Below are positions 56,381 to 64,000 of a stretch of DNA of 64,000 nt, in pieces (the stretch's first letter is position 1; each line of letters opens with the position of its first letter). The notes beneath the pieces are model-generated. The model searched no databases, was not told the DNA's origin, and saw nothing but the letters and a program-made list of their open reading frames with translations. The DNA comes from Dermacentor variabilis (lineage: Eukaryota > Arthropoda > Arachnida > Ixodida > Ixodidae): assembly GCF_050947875.1 (NCBI RefSeq), contig NC_134569.1:201510627-201574626 (forward strand), given 5' to 3'. Position numbers and translations under genes: made by a program.

Positions 56381-57138
56381 TGTTATATACGGGACTTTTT
56401 CCTGAGCCTGCTTCGAGTTCACCAGACCACATCCAATCGCATCACACCTAATTAAGGAGCACAGAAGCACATCTACCACGTTTCCGAGGCGCGGCCCGTT
56501 CAAACAAGTTGGCGTCGCCCACCTCGTGCGCCGCATGTGGAGCTATCGTCCCACTGCTTGACTCTTCCCGAAAGCGTAGCGAGAGCCTGGCACGGTTCCA
56601 GGTAACGTGGGTCCCGAGCCAAGCTGCTTTGCGGCTCTGACAGGTCACTCGAAAGCAAACCGCCTGCCCCCGCTGTACGCTTGCAAGCCGCGAGGCAAGA
56701 CGGCTGTAATGCACCGTGAAGCCCTGGCAGCAAACCCCCACATCCGCCTTTGTGTCGGCAGTTCCAGACGAGGAGAAGAGAGAAGCACTCCCTCGGATAG
56801 GTGGAGACAATGGAGCGACCCTCTGCGCAGGGTGTGACTTACATTCGCACGGGCGTCTACAATTGGCCGAAAATGACGCCAGCTGAGCGGGCTCGCCGAT
56901 TGGCCGAAAATGACGACACCTGAGCGGGCTCGATGATTGGCCGAACGGGTTAAAAGCCAGAGACCGGGAGCAGCAAGAGGCATTCATTCCTTCATTCATC
57001 TCTTTCGAGCTTCTTGCCACGGGCCGCAGCATCCGAGTTGCTGCCGGCCCGTAATGACTTTATGACTGTTAATTTCTTTGTACTCTCACTGTAAATAATG
57101 TAAATAAAGCTCCAGTTTTCATCCCAAAGTCCTCCTAA
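56381..57138 (+). mobile_element. LTR, family B, second copy
   Basis: It starts TGTTATATACGGGAC and parallels the LTR at 20360-21090 (opposite strand) throughout. ACCT precedes (56377-56380) and follows (57139-57142) it if the LTR ends ...CTCCTAA, which lacks about ten bases of the other copy's end. About 56860-56945 holds two and a half 37-bp units, each with ATTGGCCGAA (inverted CCAAT box). GTTAAAAG at about 56949 is TATA-like and AATAAAG near 57107 is a polyadenylation signal. It is probably a solo LTR; the 3' boundary is uncertain. Confidence 0.7.
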
Positions 57139-57380
57139 ACCTTGGCCAACTCCCGCACCCAACGGCAAGGTCCAAAAATCTGGGGGACAGCAAGTGGGAT
57201 TGTCCTCCAGATCCAACAACCTCCGCTAGTAATTTTTCCCAGTAGGCCGTTGCTAGTAGTGGTCTTCGCGAAAGCACGTTATCACTCACAGGAATGGCTG
57301 ACAGTGCTCCATGCGACATATCCTCGACCTCAAAAAGAACATTTACGGCGCGTTGTACCACCACTTTATTTTTCAGACCG

Positions 57381-57605
57381 ACCATCCGCGGTTGCCGAAT
57401 GGCTACGGCTGAGGTCGAGTTCGCAGCTGTGATTCCGTAAGTTCAATTCCGATCCTACGTGAAAGGAAGGCGACGACTCTCGCGTACTTGCTTACATTCA
57501 GATGCGTGTTAAGGAACCCCAGGCGATCAAGACTATGACGGAGCCCTTCGTTACGGCCTAACTCATCGCCCCAGTATTGCGTAGACGCGTTAAATCTCAC
57601 GAATA
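57381..57605 (+). mobile_element. Ruka-type SINE, old copy
   Basis: ccgcggttgccgaatggctacgg (A box), a disrupted middle, gtgttaaggaaccccaggcg and a decayed cttcgttacggcctaactc block. Strongly diverged. Confidence 0.65.
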
Positions 57606-57637
57606 AATAAGTCACCATACACTTACGTTGTATTGGG

Positions 57638-57970
57638 GCGACTAGACATTAGAATAGACAATGTAAGGATTCTTGGTAGGGGCAAGGGCAATGAAGAGCG
57701 AGAAATACTGGAAGCGTACTACATCAGTTTATTAGGTGACGTCTGCATTAGTACAACCTCGGTGCGCTTACTTGAAAAAGAATTTGCATTTCTAGGTCGG
57801 TCACGATAGATGCGATATATTCTCTTTTCATGCTCTGTGATTAGCGATGATGTAGTTGCGCTTGCTCTGCTGGCCTTGCTGGGATTACGCCTTTTCTAAT
57901 AAAGCTCAGTTGATAATCCAGTCGTTGTGGTGTGAACCTCTCCTCTTTGTGTTTTTTGACTGGTGTTTTC
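57638..57970 (+). mobile_element. Penelope-like element, GIY-YIG endonuclease C-terminal remnant
   Basis: The frame VRILGRGKGNEEREILEAYY, ISLLGDVCIS, SVRLLEKEFAFL (57647-57805) matches my knowledge of the end of the GIY-YIG endonuclease of Penelope-like elements, where a Glu-Arg-Glu segment precedes EA(Y/F)(Y/H)I and a GD-C(I/V)S-PS block. It stops at TAG 57807. The following UTR has taataaag at 57899 and a tgtggtgtgaacctctcctc segment that fits a Penelope 3' region. RT is not present. Identification is from memory of the family, without an alignment. Confidence 0.65.
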
Positions 57971-58669
57971 CTCAAAGTCAATAGAGTAGCATCCTTTCAA
58001 AAGATACTCAAATACTGACATCAACAATCACCGGCGCACAAGGCACTGGAAAGATTTCTGTGATTATCGATAGCAACTCGCTGGTTCAGACACCTTTGAC
58101 TACGCGGCGCTGTTCCTGTGCGCGAACGTGTTCACTCTAGATCTCCTTGCGGCACATCTGAACGCTCGTGGCTGATATCAGTGCCTTCACCTACAAGATA
58201 TTTTTCTTGCCACCAACACACAATGCCTGGCCAATTAATATTTGATTACGAAACAATACGTAGTCCTGTGTTGTGTCTGTCTGACCGACCCTTCCTCCTT
58301 CTCTTTGTCCCTCTAATATTGACCGCGTAATCGAGGATTATTGAACTCTGTGCCCTGTAGCACGACACGCAAGAGATGAAGCTAAATGACAGACGAAGCG
58401 CTTCGAACTTTCACCTTCACTTTGTTTCATGTCAGTCGCGGTACGGCACAGCACGTTCATTCGACACCAACTGGCCAGACTTTCTGTTCTTCTAGGCGAT
58501 TATCGAATAACGAAGCTTTACAACCAAGAGGTTGGCCTCAACTACGAAAGACTCTGAAGCTGAGGGTTGCATTTCAATTTTGACAAGGGAATCGCGTTGA
58601 AAAGCACTTTGGCGGTTAGCCATTGTCACACTCAGCACGAAATAGTAGTTCACAGAGTTTACATGTAAG
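57971..58669. other. Unassigned stretch
   Basis: Short frames only; no motif recognised. Confidence 0.3.
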
Positions 58670-59382
58670 TCAGCGCTGCATAATGAATTTTAGGGATTGG
58701 TTCGCGTGAAGCCCATACCCGGACACCTTTAGCAACATTGTCACCGGTGTTATTCTTTCTCGCGAATGCGAAAGCGTCAAATAAATGAAGACGCGCACCG
58801 ACAAATAATCATAAAATATAAGTAACAAAGAAAAAACACGAAATAGCAAGTTCAGGAGCCATCTTGGTTGTCGGCTTCTGCGTGTATTCGTTACCCGGGT
58901 GCTTTCTTTTTTCCTGCTTGGGCGCAACTGCATATCAGTCGAATCAAGGTCGGCTGCAATTACCGTGCGCGTGTGCAAGACATAGGGGAGACGTGAGCTC
59001 TTGGGCGGACTTTCCGGAGTGTCAAACACATTTACAGGTTTCGCTTTTCCTACGACGCTGCTAAGAAACTTCAAATGACGGTTCCCATCAGCCATAGATT
59101 TTTTCTCGCGGTATATCTTCCATTTTCTGACTACTTCCTCCTGCAGCAACCGCCCTTTCTTTTTTGTTTGGTGGTGCTCTCGTGATGTTTTCTGTCGTTC
59201 GGCGATGGCTACTCGTATTTCCCTGTTCCGCCAGATTTTCGCTCTCTTTTATCCTTTCCAACAGACAGGTCGCTTCTTTTTCCCATTTCTCTCGTAATTA
59301 CACTTAGAAGCTCACTATATTCCCACTCTTTGTTTTTCAATTTGCCGAGCTCCTCCTCGAGTCTTGTGATTATATATCTGAT

Positions 59383-59932
59383 TTATTCAGCGTTGAAATT
59401 TGGACTGAACATTCTTCGCTCTTTGCTCTCTCCCCCAACTACATATCCCATTTTCAAAATGATGCGTTTGTGGTAGCTCCCTACGCTGCTATAACCTTCC
59501 TTGTCAATGACCACTTCTCTCAAGTTATCATAAATTCCTTCTGTCATCAGAGAGTAATCAATGGTCGATGGCCGGTTTCCCTCTACCAACGTCGTCTGCT
59601 CATCACAGTTAGGCCCTGTATTCACGACAACGAGGTTATGTTGCTCACAAAGCTCTAGCATTGACTTTCCTTTGTTGTCGGTATTATTATCTAGGCCGTG
59701 TATGTGGGCATTCATGTCACCTAACAAGATAATTTTGGCGTCATTTCCGAAACCCCTAATATCAGCGCATATAAGCCTTCCACTAACTCTTGATTCTTCT
59801 CCCTGCAATTATTTCCGGCCTACAAACACGTTATGTCCAGCCAAAATTGATGTCCACTCATTGTACATAATAACCAAACATGCTCTTGAAATTTTGAATT
59901 TACTCTTTTCCACTTGGCTCCCTGATGGATGA
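59383..59932 (-). pseudogene. LINE endonuclease (apurinic type)
   Basis: GAKWKRVNSKFQEH and GHQFWLDITC lead into KIILLGDMNAHIHGLD (catalytic GDMNAH), MLELCEQHNLVVVNTGP, PSTIDYSLM (Asp) and SSVGSYHKRIIL, where the usual SDH is SYH. A stop near 59812 splits the domain. The SYH change would remove a catalytic Asp. Confidence 0.75.
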
Positions 59933-60532
59933 GCATTCTGACTTCCCCACCCTTTCTTTCAGATTTAGTTTTGTTGCACCCTTACCAAACATAATTCTCA
60001 ATCACAGGCGGCTCTTAGTCTCTAAGGTGTGTTTCTGTTGCAACTTCACGTGTTTTCGCAGTGCGCGCTCCTTTTATCGCCTCATCTGGCGATCCTTCAG
60101 AGTTCGGACTATCACTGCTAACACGTGCTCCTTCCTATCTTCCTGCCACTCGGCTACTTATAAATACGCTCTACACCTTTGAATAAACGTTCATTTTGTT
60201 CTACTGACTACGCTGATGCTTCGCTGGTCTGGCGTTATTGCGAGCACGCCATGGCTATGCCACAGTTTCTGTAACCACATACGCCCCTATTTGTTCTCTA
60301 TTTAGCTGCTCCTCAACCTCTATCCACTTCTCCTTTCTTCTCTTCCCTGCATGCTAATGTAGCCTATTTCGTGACGAGCTTTTTTGTTTTCCTCCTTTTA
60401 CTGTTATTGATGGCAACAGTTCTGAGCTTCCCATAGGGGACCTTCTTTATTACTACCTACCCTGGCCTCCTGAGCTCCTGTGGGCCCCCCCAAAAAACCA
60501 ACTGCGCGACCAGCAAGTCGCCAGCCCACTTC

Positions 60533-61080
60533 TCATTCAAGCCCGTGATTGAAGTGGATCCCGTCCCGTTCAGAACCACCATACCTCCTCACTTCCCTGT
60601 TTAATTCTGCAACCTCGAAGCCTTGCTCTCGGCTCAATCTCCATATAGTTTCATTTGCAGCCACAAAAGCTCTTTGTACGTTAATCTCACGTAAAAGCAC
60701 CTCCGGCACCGGGCATACAACAATCCGCGCCTTAGGGGACGTCTCGCGCAAGTAGTCTACCCCTTTCACCAAGCGCTGTGCTAGTAGCGCCCCTTTTCTG
60801 TTTAATCCGTCATTTAGCCCGCCTTCTATTACTACAAGGTCGCGTCCGCGGGTATTTTCTGCGACGCAACCTTTTGCTTGGTCCATGACGGCGCCCATGT
60901 CCGCCCTTGATATGTTCCTACTGCCACTCTTTTCTCCCTTTTCACCCTCTCCACAATTGCCCCTGAGCACCTAGCGAGGTTTGAGTCGCCGGCGATAGTC
61001 ACCTTTTCACTACTGCCGAGGCCTCTCCCTGCTTTCCTTTGTCCTTCTTTTCCGCGTGATTCGGACTTTACAAGGGACAT
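60533..61080 (-). pseudogene. LINE ORF1 with SGNH/GDSL-type esterase domain
   Basis: Two overlapping frames form one domain. The first (61080-60832) has KVTIAGDSNLARCSG, SGNH block I with the nucleophilic Ser. The second (60970-60533) has LVVIEGGLNDGLN (Gly-X-Asn-Asp block, Asn near 60814), KARIVVCPVPEVL, and DGIHFNHGLE (Asp-X-X-His; Asp near 60565, His near 60556). The whole catalytic set is therefore readable apart from one frameshift around 60970-60900. Esterase ORF1 proteins are known in CR1-like LINEs, where a lipid- or membrane-related role has been suggested. Confidence 0.75.
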
Positions 61081-61299
61081 TGACCCCTGCGTTCCTGCTT
61101 TTCCTTTGTGGCCAATTCAAGGTAGGTGAAGCGCTTTCCAGAAACCAGACAATCGAGCCCTCTGTTTGCTACCCTGCACTGGGGGTAAGAGAAAGGAGGA
61201 ACATGAAGAAGAAAGGAGGGAGAGAGTGACCACTGAGTGCACGTGGGATTATGCACAGGGACACTGTAAGCGGTCTCTTAAACCGGTGCCAGTGACGGG

Positions 61300-61496
61300 T
61301 GTAGCCACGGCTCAGTGGCCATAGCGTACAGCCGCTGAACACTAGGTCGGGGGTTCAATTTCAGCATTGCCATGGCGGCAAATTGCAAAAAGAAGATCGT
61401 GTACTTCGATTTAGTTGCACGTTAAAGTGCCGCAAGTGTTGAAATTAACGTGGAGCCCTTCACTACGGCGTCTATCATCGCCCCAGTGTTAAAATT
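61300..61496 (+). mobile_element. Ruka-type SINE with (CTAT)n end
   Basis: gtagccacggctcagtggcc (A box), gggggttcaatttcag (decayed B box), cgatttagttgcacgttaaag and cttcactacggcg. It ends in (CTAT)n at 61497-61512 instead of an A-rich tail. Confidence 0.75.
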
Positions 61497-61572
61497 AACT
61501 ATCTATCTATCTACGCCCGCACGTACGCACACACGCATACCCACAGGTATGTATGCATGCATGCATGCATGC
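61497..61572. repeat. (CTAT)n, (ACGC)-rich and (ATGC)n microsatellites
   Basis: ctat units (61497-61512), an acgcacacacgca stretch and atgc units (about 61550-61572) in tandem. Confidence 0.85.
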
Positions 61573-62339
61573 TGCATATGCGCGCCATAGCGCAAATCAT
61601 TGGCGAAGTGACAGGATACCGTGCTTTTTTGGCCATCTGTTATCGCACTGCGGCTTTCTCATGTGGGCCGGCAGTTAGCTGTCGAGAAAAGACATAAAGA
61701 AGCAAGCTTAGTGCCTTCCTTCTTGGTGTGGACTTTAGCGTATCCTCGCGAAAAGCAGCCGCAATCGTGGCTGTCCTTTTCGCAGCGATGCTTCTTGTTG
61801 AGGGGCGCGCTGATTCGTTCGTCGTGAACGGTGGCTGGCAGCGAAAACAGATGACGCACACATACATTCTCGAGTTCTCCGAATAAAGTGTGTCTTGGGT
61901 GTTCAGCGCTCCTCCCGTCTTTGCGTGGCTTTCTGCGTACCGTTTGTTTGCACTGCTGTAGACCACGCTCTCAGTCTTCACAACTTTCCTCTCTTCTGCA
62001 TTTTGTGTTTTTTTACGTCCATAAATATAATACTTTCCGCGTTGTATGTGACATAGTGACCTAAGGAAACAGCGTTTACATTTTTGCAATCACAGGCGGT
62101 CATTTTCAACCATAAAAGTAAGGGGGGGGGGGAATTGGCTCCGTACAGTATTGGGATATGGCACAAACAGACGTGAAGCATCACCAAAGCCAAATGCGCG
62201 CACAAATTTGTATGTGTAATGACGTAGAAAGAAAAACCTGCAAGGTAATAAGCGAACAAAACTCAAACATAAGCACGCACTCAAGAGCGCTTCCAAGCAG
62301 TGTAACTATTATTTCTCGTTTTTCTACTTTGTTACAAGA
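61573..62339. other. Unassigned stretch
   Basis: Contains a G11 run near 62122. No gene or element recognised before the LTR. Confidence 0.3.
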
Positions 62340-62343
62340 ATAT

Positions 62344-63186
62344 CGACACGCGTACTTGTTCATCTTTCACCGGTGACCACTTTTCACCAGCCAACAAATA
62401 TTATACGCTCTCGTTCGGCGCAGGACGCGCCTGCATCAGTCGGAAATTTCTGGAACGTGCTATCCGTTGTCTGTTGTCACCGAACCTTGTTTAAACTGAT
62501 TGTGTGCGCGTGATACTAATTGTGTAGTCCTTTCTGGAATGCACGCTGACATCAGTGACTGCGTTGTAACCTTCGACGAGTCCTGTATGAAAGCCGACGC
62601 GCTTGACCCACTGATCAGATTTTGATGATATTGTCACCTCGTAGTGAGGGTTAAGAAGGCAGAAAAACTGTGATTAACGAAACGAGCGTTTTATTGGGCG
62701 AACTTGTGCCCTCAAAAACAGGCTACACTCGAAGAACAACGGTAGCGGCGAACACACTCGGTGATCGTCGAAAATCTGATCAGCGGGTCAAGCGCGTCGC
62801 CTTTTATACATCAATCGTCGAATGTTCCAGACTAATCGTTGGGACCCACGTGCCTTCCACAAAGTTCTACACCATTCGCGTCAGGCGATGACAATAGATA
62901 ACACAAGGTTCGGCGACAACAGACAGCGGATAGAAGCATCTATAACTTTTCAGGAACTTCAGATACATGCAGGCGAGTCCCGAGCTGTGCGATAACATTT
63001 GTTAGGCGGCGAAACATGGTCACCCGTTAAAGATAAGTACACGTGACAATATCCGGCTGTGGTTGCCATTATCATTGAACTGTGAGTGTAACCAGTTTTT
63101 TTCGGGCGCAGGTTCGCCCAAGAAAGAAATAGTTTCGTGATTCCCAGTATTGCTACTGTGTTCATCCCCATCACTGCAACGTCGCA
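62344..63186 (+). mobile_element. Solo LTR, family A, older copy split by a younger one
   Basis: Starts CGACACGCG and ends AACGTCGCA; ATAT flanks it at 62340-62343 and 63187-63190. Without the nested copy (62632-63048) and one 4-bp duplication it is 422 bp, the family length. It is more diverged from the 364-781 copy than the nested one is. The TATA region has decayed (tgtatgaaagccgacg). Confidence 0.85.
62632..63048 (-). mobile_element. Solo LTR, family A, nested copy
   Basis: 417 bp, minus strand TGTCACGTGTAC to GAGGTGACA, flanked by ATAT at 62628-62631 and 63049-63052. The TATA box (TATAAAAGG on the minus strand, near 62810) and polyadenylation signal (AATAAAACG near 62690) are intact. 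It lies inside an older copy of its own family, in the opposite direction. Confidence 0.92.
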
Positions 63187-63190
63187 ATAT

Positions 63191-63338
63191 TCGAAATCAT
63201 TGCCCAGAGTGTAGTAGCTAGCTGTTGTATAGTTTTAAGGATTCCATTCACCTCACAAGGTCCTTTGCTTCAGAAGGCACAAAATTGTTGAGAACCGAAC
63301 GAAATATTTTTTGCCAGTATGTACGATACCATACATTA

Positions 63339-63372
<34 letters not shown>

Positions 63373-63373
63373 C

Positions 63374-63424
<51 letters not shown>

Positions 63425-64000
63425 AATATAGAAGGCGACGGCAATTATGTCAGAGCTGTATGAAGCGAACGATTTCGATTGGTTGGCGTATCACCTATTC
63501 CAAGATAGAACTAGATATGACTTGATCTGAAAGCACAGACCATCTGTTTTTTCACAAAGGCTGACGTTGGATACTTGACTGCGGAATGGTGGCGTTTCCA
63601 TGGCGAAATACATACCGTGTCTGTCAGCTAACGTTGGCCAAGCTGTTTAAGGAAGAGAACGATTAAACAATCAGGGTGCAAGATACGACTGTAAGACCTA
63701 CGGTGTTCTCTCGTAAAAGCTCTAACAACCGAAGAACGTAAGTCCTAAAATCGTATCTCGCAGCGTTTTTCTTAAATCTTTCTCTTTATCATAAAACCTT
63801 GGATACGGTTAGCTGGTACACTCTGTATTCATAAGGAAATGCCCGGAAGCAGACGTACATACTTGAACGAGAACTGACATAACTACAAAAGATATTACAG
63901 GATGCATTCATTAAGAGGCCTTGACACAATTTGATGCACTTTAAGGTTTGTAGTACAGCTGCAAGGTCAAGGCTTAACTTAAATTTCACGGCAGAATTTC
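63191..64000. other. Unassigned stretch with (CAAT)n microsatellite
   Basis: (CAAT)n covers about 63339-63424 with one ccaa interruption. The rest holds only short frames. Confidence 0.5.

Larger units (their letters stand above)
58670..61256 (-). mobile_element. Esterase-bearing CR1-like LINE, second copy
   Basis: Minus strand: ORF1 (61256-60533) with a readable SGNH esterase domain, a spacer, endonuclease (about 60000-59383) and a Glu/Lys-rich linker (59382 to about 58670, LEEELGKLKNKEWEYSELL). RT is not present, so the copy is cut at its 3' side. At least three frame breaks separate the parts. It is the same family as the LINE at 15247-21985, which shares GDMNAH and the esterase layout. 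Confidence 0.75.

Noticed and set aside
56381..57138. LINE 3' untranslated region
   Set aside because: First considered because the other copy follows an RNase H frame. That frame continues on the far side after removing 731 bp with a GCCC duplication, which indicates an LTR.
61140..61200. Shared 3' tail with the LINE end at 19540-19575
   Set aside because: Only a short stretch around 'gtttgctaccct' agrees, and the 61-kb instance lies in an ORF1 frame; treated as chance.
63339..63424. CRISPR-like array
   Set aside because: It is a plain CAAT tetranucleotide repeat without spacers.

Overview
The window looks like nuclear DNA of a hard tick (Ixodidae). It carries many copies of a roughly 230-bp tRNA-derived SINE of the type described from ixodid ticks as Ruka. 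It also holds several non-LTR retrotransposon (LINE) families of arthropod type and the first exon of a microsomal cytochrome P450 with a eukaryotic splice donor. No bacterial gene, rRNA gene, functional tRNA gene or CRISPR array is visible. Nearly everything recognisable is transposon-derived; the P450 exon at 42549-42792 (+) is the only host coding exon I can support. All comparisons between copies were made by eye within this window.

Layout. 1-1305 (-): an open RTE-type reverse transcriptase running off the left edge, split by a solo LTR (family A). 1672-6000 (-): a nearly full-length LINE with ORF1, endonuclease, RT, RNase H and a C-terminal zinc finger; its ORF1 stop and ORF2 start overlap as TAATG. 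7139-11345 (+): the 3' end of another LINE, split by a 3.46-kb TTAA-flanked DNA transposon (copy A), which itself carries a 1.38-kb insert. 13168-13673: an inverted duplicate of the copy A/LINE junction. 15247-21985: a nest built on an esterase-bearing LINE, holding TTAA transposon copy B and an RNase H LINE in the opposite direction that is itself cut by a solo LTR (family B) and a SINE. A 0.6-kb foldback palindrome follows at 21989-22608.

22.6-42.1 kb is mostly old, unrecognised DNA with two CR1-like LINE fragments, SINEs and microsatellites. The P450 promoter and exon 1 lie at 42.46-42.79 kb. Beyond them are a half foldback element and an RNase H LINE (43403-50855) split by a complete but decayed 5.08-kb Gypsy element (43747-48823), then TTAA transposon copy C (50964-53064), further SINEs, a tandem repeat, a second family-B LTR, a Penelope-like endonuclease remnant, a second esterase LINE (58670-61256, -) and a family-A LTR nested in an older copy of its own family (62344-63186).

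The most informative system is the TTAA transposon family. All three copies have the 12-bp terminal repeat AGGGAAGCTGAA, TTAA target duplications and a THAP zinc-finger exon, the combination known from Kolobok transposons, but no catalytic domain was recognised. All three share the same in-frame TAG inside the THAP domain, so the family appears to have spread as a non-coding passenger. The insert in copy A carries a second, different THAP domain.
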